Below are positions 40,767-50,988 of a DNA stretch of 64,000 bases, piece after piece. Position numbers and translations under genes: made by a program. Source of the DNA: Arthrobacter mangrovi (GTDB lineage Bacteria; Actinomycetota; Actinomycetes; Actinomycetales; Micrococcaceae); the NCBI RefSeq assembly GCF_026011795.1, contig NZ_BRVS01000011.1:1-64000 (forward strand), given 5' to 3'. The notes under the pieces were generated by a model. That model made no database searches, had not been told where the DNA came from, and worked only from the letters and a program-made list of their open reading frames with translations. Positions within the stretch are counted from its first letter, which is position 1. Each line of letters opens with the position of its first letter.

Positions 40767-40906
40767 ATCCGGACCCGAGCAGGCGCAACCGCCACGTCCT
40801 CCAGGACCGGTAAGCGCCCGATCTTCCTCAACCCGAGCCGCGCCGGGGCGGGACCTACCGCCCGCCCCGGCGCCACGCCGTCGTACTTTTCCCGAAAGGA
40901 AATCCT

Positions 40907-41815
40907 GTGACCATCACCGAAACCGTCCGCGCTCCCGAGACTGCGTCATTGCAGGAACGGGTGGCACGCGTCGAAGCCGCGGCCTACCGGATGCGCCACC
41001 ACGTGCTGAACATGGGCGAGGCGCAGGGGCAGGGCTACGTGGGCCAGGCGCTCGACGCGGCCGACGTCCTCGCCGCGGTCTACGCCGACCAGCTGCGCTA
41101 CCGGGCCGAGGACCCGGAGTGGGAGGGGCGGGACCGCTTCCTGCTCTCCACCGGACACTACGCGATCGGCCACTACGCCGCGCTGGCCGAGGCCGGGATC
41201 GTCCCGGTCGACGAGCTGGAGACGTACGGCTCGGACGATTCGCGGCTGCCGATGTCCGGCATGTCCACCTACACCCCCGGGATGGAAATTTCCGGCGGCT
41301 CGCTCGGGCACGGCCTGACCATCGCCGTGGGCACCGCGCTGGGCCTGCGCCTGCAGGGCTCCGGCGCCCGCGTGTTCAACTTCCTCTCCGACGGGGAACT
41401 GGACGAGGGTTCCACCTGGGAAGCCGCGATGGGCGCGCACCACCACCAGCTGGGCAACCTGACCGCGATCGTGGACATCAACGCCCTGCAGGCCGACGGC
41501 AAGACCGACACGGTGCTGCGGACCGAGCCGGTGCTGGACAAGTGGGCGGCGTGCGGCTGGTTCGTGCAGCGCGTGGACGGCAACGACGTCGGGGCCCTGC
41601 TGGCCGCCTTCGACTCGGCCGCCGCCAAGGCCGAGGCCGAGGGCAAGCCGTCAGTCATCCTGTGCGACACCAAGGTCGGCCGCGGCGTGCCGCTGCTCGA
41701 AGACCGGGAGAAGGCGCACTTCATGCGCATCGATGAACACGAATGGCAGATCTGCCGCGAGCAGCTGACCGCCGGGTACGAAGCCCGCACCGCATCCGAA
41801 GGAGAATCCAAGTGA
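40907..41815 (+). CDS. Transketolase, N-terminal (thiamine diphosphate) subunit
   Basis: A 302-residue protein equal to the first domain of transketolase. YVGQALDAADVLAAVY, STGHYAIGHYAALAEAG and GSLGHGLTIAVGTALGL are conserved. SDGELDEGSTWEAAM and IVDIN form the ThDP/Mg motif. In split transketolases the second polypeptide supplies the pyrimidine-binding and C-terminal domains; it follows here with a GTGA overlap. The pair would move two-carbon units, for instance consuming erythrose 4-phosphate made by the divergent operon. It is dedicated to this locus and is not the main pentose-phosphate enzyme, by inference. Confidence 0.88.
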   Translation: MTITETVRAPETASLQERVARVEAAAYRMRHHVLNMGEAQGQGYVGQALDAADVLAAVYADQLRYRAEDPEWEGRDRFLLSTGHYAIGHYAALAEAGIVPVDELETYGSDDSRLPMSGMSTYTPGMEISGGSLGHGLTIAVGTALGLRLQGSGARVFNFLSDGELDEGSTWEAAMGAHHHQLGNLTAIVDINALQADGKTDTVLRTEPVLDKWAACGWFVQRVDGNDVGALLAAFDSAAAKAEAEGKPSVILCDTKVGRGVPLLEDREKAHFMRIDEHEWQICREQLTAGYEARTASEGESK

Positions 41816-42831
41816 CCGCGACTACTGCAGCCGGACCCACCGTGAAGACCGCGCCGAAGCCGAAGCTGAAGACCTCGGCCATGATCGCTTCCTTCGCCGA
41901 CCCCGGCCAGAAGACCACACCGGCTCCGTTCGGCCACGCCCTGGTCAAGGCCGCGCAGGAGAACGAGAAGATCGTCGGGCTGACCGCCGACCTGGGCAAG
42001 TACACGGACATGCACATCTTCGCCAAGGCCTTCCCGGAGCGGTTCTTCCAGATGGGCATGGCCGAGCAGCTGCTCTTCGGCGCGGCCGCCGGCATGGCGC
42101 AGACCGGTGTGGTCCCGTTCGCCTCGACCTACTCGGTGTTCGCCGCGCGCCGGGCCTACGACTTCCTTTGCCTGGACGCCGCGGAGCCGAACCTGAACGT
42201 GAACATCGTCGGCGGGCTGCCCGGCCTGACCACCGGCTACGGGCCGTCCCACCAGGCCACCGAGGACATGGCCATTTTCCGCGGCATGCCGAACCTGACC
42301 ATCGTGGACCCCTGCGACTCGGTGGACATTGAACAGGCGGTGCCGCAGCTCGCCGCGAGCGAGGGGCCGACCTACCTGCGCCTGCTGCGCGGCAACGTGC
42401 CCACCGTGCTGGACGAGTACGACTACACGTTCGAACTGGGCAAGGCCAAGGTGCTGCGCGGCGGCAACGACGTGGTCTTCGTCTCCAGCGGGCTCATGAC
42501 CATGCGGGCACTGCAGGCAGCCAAGGAACTCGCCGCGCACAACGTCGATGTCGCCGTGGTCCACACGCCGACCATCAAGCCGTTCGACGCCGAGACCGTC
42601 CTGGGCGAAATCAACACCGACCGGCTGGTGGTGACCCTGGAGAACCACACCGTGGTCGGCGGCCTGTTCGAAACCGTCGCCGCGGCCGCCGCCCGCGCCG
42701 GGGTCGCCAAGCGCATCCTGCCCGTGGCCCTGCCCGACGAGTTCCTGCATGCCGGCGCCCTGCCGACCCTGCACGAACGCTACGGACTCTCCGTCGACCG
42801 CATCGTCGCGGCCGTCCTCGGCGCACTCTAG
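41812..42831 (+). CDS. Transketolase, C-terminal (pyrimidine-binding) subunit
   Basis: A 339-residue protein beginning at GTG 41812, which overlaps the stop of the N-subunit gene, so equimolar synthesis is likely. After a Lys/Pro-rich lead, the PYR domain shows ADLGKYTDMHIF, then QMGMAEQLLFGAAAGMAQTG with the ThDP-contacting Glu, and FASTYSVFAARRAYDF. A C-terminal ketoacid-binding-type domain follows (LGKAKVLRGGNDVVFVSSGLMTM). Related pairs include apulose-4-phosphate transketolase, so branched sugars are an alternative to tetrulose. The regulator gene follows after 99 bases. Confidence 0.88.
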   Translation: MTATTAAGPTVKTAPKPKLKTSAMIASFADPGQKTTPAPFGHALVKAAQENEKIVGLTADLGKYTDMHIFAKAFPERFFQMGMAEQLLFGAAAGMAQTGVVPFASTYSVFAARRAYDFLCLDAAEPNLNVNIVGGLPGLTTGYGPSHQATEDMAIFRGMPNLTIVDPCDSVDIEQAVPQLAASEGPTYLRLLRGNVPTVLDEYDYTFELGKAKVLRGGNDVVFVSSGLMTMRALQAAKELAAHNVDVAVVHTPTIKPFDAETVLGEINTDRLVVTLENHTVVGGLFETVAAAAARAGVAKRILPVALPDEFLHAGALPTLHERYGLSVDRIVAAVLGAL

Positions 42832-42872
42832 CGGGGCGGCATGGAGCTCGCACCGGCGACAGCCGTCCGACC

Positions 42873-42901
42873 GACTGTTAACATGGCAACTGTCAACAGT
42901 C
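42873..42901. promoter_or_regulatory. GntR autoregulatory operator GACTGTT...AACAGTC
   Basis: Arms GACTGTT (42873-42879) and AACAGTC (42895-42901) enclose a site with the half-site TGTCAACAG. It is the same motif as at 39361-39377. It lies inside the longest possible gntR frame, which argues for a downstream start at 42931. Confidence 0.75.
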
Positions 42902-42930
42902 TTGCTTCCAAGCGCCCGAGGATGAAAACG

Positions 42931-43590
42931 ATGGCTACAGAATCGATGTCGCTGCTGGGACTGGAAAAGACCAGCCTCCGGCAGCAGGCCCTGGCCGCCC
43001 TGCGCCGAGCCATCACCACCGGCGAGATCGCTCCCGGGACCCACTTGGTGGAAACCGAACTGTCCGAAACCCTGCAGATCAGCCGCGGCACCCTGCGGGA
43101 GGCCATGCGGCAGCTGCAGCAGGAAGGTCTGATTTCCGCCGGGCCGCGGGGCCGGCTGTCGGTCCGCCATCTGGATGCCAAGGAAATCTGCGACATCTTC
43201 GCCGTCCGGGCCGCGCTCGAGTCCCTGGCCGCGCGGGAGCTCTGCGCCCTGGAGGACCGCGCCCAGGTCATCAAGGAGCTGCGCCGGGCGCTGGAGGAGA
43301 TGGACCGGGCCAGCAAGGACGGGCTGGAGGAGCGGATCGAGGCGGACCTGAACTTCCACCGGACGCTCTGCGGCCTCACCGGCAATGAGACGCTGCTGCA
43401 CTCGTGGGGCTCGCTGGAAGGCAATATCCGCATGTCCATCATGTTTGCCGGCTTCGAACGCGCGGCCCAGAACATGAGCGTCAAGCGGCACGGCGAGATC
43501 GTGGACGCGATCGAAACCGGCGACGCGGCCAAGGCCAGCGAGGCGATCACCGAGCACATGGACGGTGCGGCCAAGGTCCTCGTCGGCTAG
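42931..43590 (+). CDS. GntR-family regulator (FadR/FCD type) of the sugar locus
   Basis: A 219-residue regulator. The winged helix is SLRQQALAALRRAITTGEIAPGTHLVETELSETLQISRGTLREAMRQL read in segments, and the C-terminal FCD domain has DIFAVRAALESLAARELC, DLNFHRTLCGLTGN and ITEHMDGA with metal-binding Asp/His positions. ATG 42931 has GAGGA eight bases upstream. The open frame back to 42841 contains the operator and is not expected to be translated. Shared palindromes put the divergent isomerase operon, the transporter and itself under this protein. The inducer is probably a sugar phosphate or acid. Confidence 0.88.
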   Translation: MATESMSLLGLEKTSLRQQALAALRRAITTGEIAPGTHLVETELSETLQISRGTLREAMRQLQQEGLISAGPRGRLSVRHLDAKEICDIFAVRAALESLAARELCALEDRAQVIKELRRALEEMDRASKDGLEERIEADLNFHRTLCGLTGNETLLHSWGSLEGNIRMSIMFAGFERAAQNMSVKRHGEIVDAIETGDAAKASEAITEHMDGAAKVLVG

Positions 43591-43645
43591 GAACGCCCAA
43601 GCGAGGGAAGTTTGGCCCAGCCGGCGCCGTGCCGACCGTGCCCGC

Positions 43646-44332
43646 CTACTTCGCCGGGGCGGAATCCGCGCTGAGGTGTTCCAGCAGTTCGGCCTCGGCC
43701 TGGTCCATGTAGCCGCGCAGCGTGTCGGCCGCCTCTTCCCGGCGCCCGGCCGCGAGCAGCGCCACAAGCCGGGCGTTCTGCTCCACGTAGTGGCTATGGA
43801 AATCCGGGGTCCGGCTCATGGTGTGGAAGACCAGGCGCATCTGGGCCAGCACCCGGGTCATCAGTTCCTGCAGCAGCTTGCTGCCGGTGCCGCGGATCAG
43901 GGTTTCATGGAAGCGCTGGTTGGCGCCGGCCATCTCGGCGATGTCGCCCCGTTCCCGGGCGTCCCGGGCATCCGCGACAATCGCCGCCAGCGCATCCACG
44001 TCCACGTCCTCGCCCCAGCGGACCGCGGCAGGCTCGAGGATCCGCCGCACGCTGTAGATCTCGCGTACGCCCTCGGGGCCGGGCGAGGTCACGATGACGC
44101 CGCGGTTGGGGATGCGCGTGACAACGTGTTCGCCGGCGAGGACGGTGAAGGCCTCGCGCAGCGTGTTGCGGGAGACCCCGAAGGACGTGGCCAGCGCCTG
44201 CTCGGACAGCTTGGAGCCGGGCAGCAGCTGGCCCTCCGCGATGCGGATGCGCAGCGACTCGGCCACCCAGGCCGCGGTGTGCGCATGCGTCGCCTCGCTC
44301 CGGGCGGCGATCCCCGTCAGCGGTGCGTTCAT
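43646..44332 (-). CDS. GntR-family regulator (FCD type), probable controller of the 5-oxoproline locus
   Basis: A 228-residue regulator. Winged helix AESLRIRIAEGQLLPGSKLSE, QALATSFGVSRNTLREAF and NRGVIV are followed by an FCD domain with REIYSVRRILEPAAVRWG, ANQRFHETLIRGTGSK and YVEQNARLVALLAAG. It lies downstream of the biotin carboxylase gene on the same strand, behind a long hairpin. Family habit and location suggest it reads the three ATTGTTCAACAAT-type sites between pxpA and the NRAMP-like gene. Proof would need binding data. It converges on the other GntR gene with a 55-base gap. Confidence 0.85.
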   Translation of the reverse strand: MNAPLTGIAARSEATHAHTAAWVAESLRIRIAEGQLLPGSKLSEQALATSFGVSRNTLREAFTVLAGEHVVTRIPNRGVIVTSPGPEGVREIYSVRRILEPAAVRWGEDVDVDALAAIVADARDARERGDIAEMAGANQRFHETLIRGTGSKLLQELMTRVLAQMRLVFHTMSRTPDFHSHYVEQNARLVALLAAGRREEAADTLRGYMDQAEAELLEHLSADSAPAK

Positions 44333-44383
44333 CCGTTCGTCCCATCCCTCGCCGGTCGAACCGGGCCTGCAATTGCGGATCTG

Positions 44384-44433
44384 TTGGCCCGTAATGGCTG
44401 GATAGGGCGGCCTATCGAGCCATTACGGGCCAA
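44384..44433. terminator. 50-base near-perfect hairpin between the biotin carboxylase and gntR genes
   Basis: TTGGCCCGTAATGGCT at 44384-44399 pairs fully with 44418-44433. After one G-G mismatch, GATAGG at 44401-44406 pairs with CCTATC at 44411-44416 around loop GCGG. No T tract follows on either strand. It may be a factor-assisted terminator, RNA-processing site or operator. Confidence 0.65.
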
Positions 44434-44459
44434 TCGTTTGAGGCGCGGCCAGGGGCCGG

Positions 44460-46189
<1,730 letters not shown>

Positions 46190-46193
<4 letters not shown>

Positions 46194-47977
46194 GCGCGGT
46201 ACCTTTCCGGCGGGTTCGAAGTGCCGGCACTGCCGGCGGGAAGCAGGGTGTCCGGGTCGACCAGGACGAAGCGGACGGTGCTGCCGGGCGGCAGCTGGGC
46301 CACCACCGGCAGGTCCTCGGGAACCACGGCGGCAATAACGGGGTAGCCGCCCGTGACGGGATGGTCGGCCAGGAACAGCACGGGCAGCCCGGACGGCGGG
46401 ACCTGCAGGGCTCCGGCCACGGTGCCCTCGCTTTGGAGCTCGCCGTCCCGGATGCGCTCCAGCGGCGCGGGCGTTTCCGCAGGGGCGCCGCCCGTCGGCG
46501 TTCCGTTGCTGCCGCCGGCCGGAGCCCCGCCGCCCGGCAGTTCCAGGCGTACGCCGATCCGGTCCGAGGCCGAGCCGGATACCCAGTCCTGTCCGGTGAG
46601 CCGGTCGAGCCCGGCCTGGCCGAACCAGTCGTCGCGGGGGCCGGGCGTGATGCGCAGCAGCGCGGTTTCGCCGGGGCAGACCCGCAGGACGGGCGGTTCC
46701 GGTGTGCCGACCACGTGCCCGCTGCCGGCGTGGCCCACCGGCAGGATGAAGCCGGCCTCCATCGGCGCGGGTCCCAGTCCGGACAACGTGTCGGTGGAGC
46801 GGCTCCCCAGCTCCGCGGCGAGTTCGATCCCGCCGCGGACGGCGACATATGCCCGGAGCCCGGCGGTCGCCGGTCCGAGGGACAGGGTCTCGCCGTCGAG
46901 CAGGGCGAAGGGCGCGTCCTGCGCCGGACGACGTCCGGACGGCGCGATGTCCAGCTGCACGCGTGCACCGGTGACCGCTAGGACCTGGTCACCGCAGGCC
47001 CGCAGGGCCAGCGAGCCGAAGAGATTCTCGACGACGGCGTCCCCGGGGGAGTTGCCGGCCAGCCGGTTCGCCTGGCGTGCGGCCGGCACGTCGAGCGCAC
47101 CGGAGCTGCCGACGCCGAGGTTGCCCATGCCCGGCCGGCCCAGGTCCTGCACCAGCGACTGCAGGCCGGTGGAAACCACCTCGAGCGAGCCGGCGGTGTG
47201 CGGCTGCGGGGGAGCCGGCTCCTCCTCGACGGGGCCGGCGGGGACCGGGCGGGACCCGGCCAGGATGGCATCGGCAGGCCGGGCCGGTCCTGCAGGTTCG
47301 GCTGACCCGGCAGAGCCTGCTGGTTCCGCGGAACCAGCCGACACCGCCAGGCCGAGCGACTCCCGCACGGCCGTGAAGCGGACCAGGTCCTGCGGCCGGA
47401 TCAGCGCCGGATCCGGCCGGGCGACGTCCCACAGCACGCTCTCGGTGCGTCCGATCAGCTGCCAGCCGCCCGGCGACTTGCGCGGATAGACGGCGGAGTA
47501 TCCGCCGGCCAGGGCCACCGCGCCGGCCGGGACGGCGGTCCGCGGCGTGGCGCGCCGCGGCACCTCGAGCGAGCCGTCCTCGCCCGTGAGGTAGGCAAAG
47601 CCGGGGGCGAAACCGCCGAAGGCGGCGGTCCAGACCTGCCCGGTGTGGGCGTTGACCACACCCTCGGGGCTGAGGCCGGTGAGACGCGCCACCTCGGCGA
47701 GGTCCTCGCCGTCGTACGTCACGGGAATTTCAACGGTTTTCCCCGTCCCGGCGGGGGCGTGCTCCAGTTCCAGCCGTTCGACGGCGGTCCTCGCCGCGAC
47801 CGCGTGGGCGCGGGTGTCGCACTGGACCAGCACGGTGGAGGCCGCGGCCAGCACATCGAGCTGGCCGGGCAGCGGGTCGGCGGTCAGCCGGGCATGCAGG
47901 GCGAGCACGGAGTCCAGGCCGGAGAGCTCGACCAGCAGCGCGCGCGGCCCGGCAAACCGGACGGCGGTCACGCTCAC
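46190..47977 (-). CDS. pxpBC: Fused 5-oxoprolinase subunits PxpB-PxpC (KipI-KipA)
   Basis: A 595-residue fusion. The PxpB (KipI/allophanate hydrolase subunit 1) part has [16 protein letters not shown], and the segment [20 protein letters not shown] is followed by [14 protein letters not shown] flexible repeat of Ser-Ala-Glu-Pro-Ala-Gly near residues 213-232 links it to the PxpC (KipA) part with [19 protein letters not shown] and [15 protein letters not shown]. PxpABC hydrolyses 5-oxoproline to glutamate with ATP. Most bacteria encode B and C separately. GTG 47977 overlaps the pxpA stop, and the end overlaps the biotin carboxylase gene. Confidence 0.88.
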
Positions 47978-48732
47978 GCAAAACTCCGGACCGTCACGCC
48001 GGCGGACTCGAGCCCGGCCCGCACGGCCGCCGCCATTGCGACCGAGCCCGGGGTGTCGCCGTGGACGCAGATGCTCTCGGCGTCCACCCTGATGATGGAG
48101 CCGTCGATGGCCGTAATCTTGCCGGTCTGGGCCAGCCGCACCATGTTGGCGACGACGAGGTCCGGATCGTGGAGGACGGCCCCCGGCTCGCGGCGCGAGA
48201 CCAGCGTGCCGTCCGGGTTGTAGGCGCGGTCGGCGAAGGCCTCGGCAACGCCGCGAAGTCCGGCGGCCGCGGCCCTCGCCAGCGCCACCGAGCCCGGGAG
48301 CAGGAGCAGCGGCAGGTCCCCGCCGAAGGCACGCACGGCATCGACTACGGCCTGGGCATGTGCCTCGTGGTGGACGATCGTGTTGTAGAGGGCGCCGTGC
48401 GGCTTGACGTAGCGGATCCGCGCTCCGGCGGCCTGGGCCAGCGCCTGCAGGGCACCGAGCTGGTAGAGCACGTCATCCGCCAGTTCCGTGGGGGAGCAGT
48501 CGAGGAAACGCCGCCCGAAGCCCGCGAGGTCCCGGTAGCCCACGTGGGCGCCGATGGTCACTCCGGCGGCCACCGCGTCGCGGCAGGTTCCGGCGATCGT
48601 GCTCGGGTCCCCGGCATGGAAACCGCAGGCCACGTTGGCGCTGGAGACGGAGCGGAAGATTGCCGCGTCGTCGCCCATTTCCCAGTTGCCGAAGGATTCT
48701 CCGACGTCGCTGTTGAGGTCGATAATAGCCAT
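47974..48732 (-). CDS. pxpA: 5-oxoprolinase subunit A (LamB/YcsF family)
   Basis: A 252-residue protein with the full YcsF set of motifs: [47 protein letters not shown] and [10 protein letters not shown]. These form the TIM-like barrel that opens the pyroglutamate ring together with PxpBC. ATG 48732 starts MAIIDLN; the open frame upstream runs through the operators and is not coding. It leads an operon of pxpA, pxpBC and biotin carboxylase genes tied by four-base overlaps, divergent from the NRAMP-like gene. Confidence 0.92.
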   Translation of the reverse strand: MAIIDLNSDVGESFGNWEMGDDAAIFRSVSSANVACGFHAGDPSTIAGTCRDAVAAGVTIGAHVGYRDLAGFGRRFLDCSPTELADDVLYQLGALQALAQAAGARIRYVKPHGALYNTIVHHEAHAQAVVDAVRAFGGDLPLLLLPGSVALARAAAAGLRGVAEAFADRAYNPDGTLVSRREPGAVLHDPDLVVANMVRLAQTGKITAIDGSIIRVDAESICVHGDTPGSVAMAAAVRAGLESAGVTVRSFA

Positions 48733-48785
48733 GTGTGACACCCGTCTCGTTGGTTTCCTGTTTCCAGCATGCACCACATTCCAGG

Positions 48786-48869
48786 ATTGTTCAACAATCG
48801 CTAGCGGCCGGGGCTGACGCCCGGCACCCCTCTTTGTTGAACAATTTCTTGCCAGCATTGTTCAACAAC
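48786..48869. promoter_or_regulatory. Three ATTGTTCAACAAT-type operators in the pxpA/NRAMP divergent promoter
   Basis: A perfect palindrome ATTGTT-C-AACAAT lies at 48786-48798. Copies differing at one position occur at 48833-48845 (opposite orientation) and 48857-48869. Their number and divergent placement point to a dedicated regulator, probably the GntR at 43646. Confidence 0.85.
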
Positions 48870-48927
48870 ATGTAAGGTCGCTCCAATGTCCGTGTGACAG
48901 CAGTCACCGATGCAGATGGGAAACCCA

Positions 48928-50142
48928 ATGGACAAGACCACGCCAACCAAGGTGCGCCCGAACTTCCAGCGCACCGCGATGCTCGGTGCCATGTTCCTGA
49001 TGGCCACCAGCGCGATCGGCCCCGGCTTCATCACCCAGACCACGGTCTTCACCGTGCAGCTCGGCGCGGCCTTCGCGTTCGCCATCCTGCTCTCGGTCCT
49101 CGTGGATATCGCCGTCCAGCTCAATGTCTGGCGGATTATCGGCATCTCCGGCATGCGCGCGCACGAACTGGGCAACAAGGTGCTGCCGGGGGCCGGCTGG
49201 ATCCTGGCCGCGCTGGTGTTCCTGGGCGGCGTGGTCTTCAACATCGGCAACATCGCCGGCACCGGGCTCGGCGTCAACGCGATGATGGGGCTTGATCCGA
49301 AGATCGGCGGCGCGGCTTCGGCGCTCGTCGCCATCCTGATCTTCCTCTCCAAGAAGGCGGGCATGGCCCTGGACCGGATCGTCGTGCTGCTCGGCGCGGT
49401 GATGATCCTGCTGATGCTCTACGTGGCGATCGTCGCGGCTCCGCCGCTCGGCGAGGCGCTGAAGAACACCGTCCTGCCGGAGGAGGTCGACTTCCTCGTC
49501 ATCACCACCCTGATCGGCGGCACTGTCGGCGGCTACATCACCTACGCCGGCGCCCACCGCATGCTCGATTCCGGCGCCCACGGCGTCGAAAACGTCAAGG
49601 CCATCTCCCGCAGCTCCATCCTGGGCATTATCGTCACCGGCATCATGCGCGTCCTGCTCTTCCTCGCGATCCTCGGCGTGGTGTCCGGCGGAGTGGCGCT
49701 GACCAGCGACAACATGGCGGCCGAGGCGTTCGGCGCCGCGGCGGGCGAGATCGGCATGCGGATGTTCGGCGTGGTGCTCTGGGCCGCCGCCCTGACCTCG
49801 GTCATCGGCGCCGCCTACACGTCCGTTTCCTTCATTACCCGGACGACCACGTCCGAACGCAAGCGCAACCTGATCATCGTGGCCTTCATTGCCGTCTGCG
49901 CCGTGATCTACCTGCTCCTGGGGCAGGCCCCGCAGCAGCTGCTCATCTTCGCCGGCGCGTTCAACGGCCTGATCCTCCCGTTCGGCCTCGCGGTCCTGCT
50001 CTGGGCCGCCTGGCGCCGCCGCGACCTCCTGCACGGCTACGCCTATCCGAAGTGGCTGCTGGTCCTGGGGGCGGCCGCCTGGCTGCTGACCCTGTACCTC
50101 GGCTGGAATTCGCTGGCCGGGCTCGCCGAGATGTGGGGCTAG
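48928..50142 (+). CDS. NRAMP-like transporter (YcsG type)
   Basis: A 404-residue membrane protein with 11 or so helices. ATSAIGPGFITQTTVFTVQLG, GAGWILAALVFLGG and TYAGAHRMLDSGAHG match the NRAMP-related YcsG group, which accompanies ycsF/ycsI/kip genes in Bacillus. Classical metal-binding DPGN and MPH motifs are not seen (the first is GPGF), so metal transport is doubtful; an organic substrate such as 5-oxoproline is more plausible. In-frame ATGs at 48910 and 48916 are alternative starts; GGGA upstream slightly favours 48928. It is coupled to the DUF1445 gene by a three-base gap. Confidence 0.83.
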   Translation: MDKTTPTKVRPNFQRTAMLGAMFLMATSAIGPGFITQTTVFTVQLGAAFAFAILLSVLVDIAVQLNVWRIIGISGMRAHELGNKVLPGAGWILAALVFLGGVVFNIGNIAGTGLGVNAMMGLDPKIGGAASALVAILIFLSKKAGMALDRIVVLLGAVMILLMLYVAIVAAPPLGEALKNTVLPEEVDFLVITTLIGGTVGGYITYAGAHRMLDSGAHGVENVKAISRSSILGIIVTGIMRVLLFLAILGVVSGGVALTSDNMAAEAFGAAAGEIGMRMFGVVLWAAALTSVIGAAYTSVSFITRTTTSERKRNLIIVAFIAVCAVIYLLLGQAPQQLLIFAGAFNGLILPFGLAVLLWAAWRRRDLLHGYAYPKWLLVLGAAAWLLTLYLGWNSLAGLAEMWG

Positions 50143-50145
50143 CCG

Positions 50146-50967
50146 ATGGATACCCAACAGGCGGCCGGCACCTCCGTCCTCCCGGCCGACCCGGGCGCCC
50201 TCACTCCGGCCGAGGCGCGCGCCGCCTTCCGCTCCGGGCTGGCCGTCCCCACCGCCGGCTGGTCGCGCGGCTTTGCCCAGGCCAACCTCATCATCGTGCC
50301 GCGGGACCTGGCGTTCGACGTGCTGCTCTTCGCGCAGCGCAACCCGAAGCCGTGCCCGGTCCTCGGCGTGCTCGACGCGGGCGAAACCAGCGGGCCGCTG
50401 CTGGCCGGCGGGGACATCCGCACCGACGTGCCGCGCTACACCGTCTACCGGGACGGGCAGAAGGTCGACGAACCGACGGACATCAGGCAGTACTGGCGGG
50501 ACGACCTCGTCACCTTCATCGTCGGCTGCTCATTCACCTTCGAGTCCGCGCTGCGCGAGGGCGGCATCTCCATTGCGCACATCGACCAGAACGTGAACGT
50601 GCCGATGTACCGGACCGAAGTGCGGTGCGAACCGGCCGGATCGATGGCGGGCCCGCTCGTGGTCTCGATGCGCCCGGTCCCCGCGTCCCAGGTGGCCGAC
50701 GCCGTCCGCATCACCTCCCGCTACCCGGCGGTCCACGGCGCGCCGGTACATGTGGGCAACCCGCACGAACTGGGCATTGCGGACCTGGCCAGGCCGGACT
50801 TCGGCGACCCGGTGGACATGCCCGAGGGCCATGTGCCGGTGTTCTGGGCCTGCGGCGTCACCCCGCAGGCGGCCGTGATGGAGTCCCGTCCCGCGCTGGC
50901 CATCGGCCACGCGCCCGGGCACATGCTCATCACGGATGCCCGGGACAGCCAGTACCTGGTCCCTTAA
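50146..50967 (+). CDS. DUF1445/YcsI-family putative hydro-lyase
   Basis: A 273-residue protein. [46 protein letters not shown] and [14 protein letters not shown] are the hallmark blocks of DUF1445, which includes a mitochondrial D-glutamate cyclase. D-glutamate cyclase makes 5-oxo-D-proline, so the enzyme would feed or balance the neighbouring 5-oxoprolinase. That link is an inference from family knowledge and position. It begins three bases after the NRAMP-like gene and probably shares its promoter. Confidence 0.88.
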   Translation: MDTQQAAGTSVLPADPGALTPAEARAAFRSGLAVPTAGWSRGFAQANLIIVPRDLAFDVLLFAQRNPKPCPVLGVLDAGETSGPLLAGGDIRTDVPRYTVYRDGQKVDEPTDIRQYWRDDLVTFIVGCSFTFESALREGGISIAHIDQNVNVPMYRTEVRCEPAGSMAGPLVVSMRPVPASQVADAVRITSRYPAVHGAPVHVGNPHELGIADLARPDFGDPVDMPEGHVPVFWACGVTPQAAVMESRPALAIGHAPGHMLITDARDSQYLVP

Positions 50968-50988
50968 TCCGCGAACGACGGGCGGGAC

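Noticed and set aside
41269-43767. 832-codon minus-strand frame opposite the transketolase and GntR genes
   Set aside because: Shadow of three clear plus-strand genes.
48910-48930. NRAMP-like protein as a manganese/iron transporter
   Set aside because: The canonical metal-binding motifs are not seen and the locus concerns 5-oxoproline, so metal transport was not asserted.
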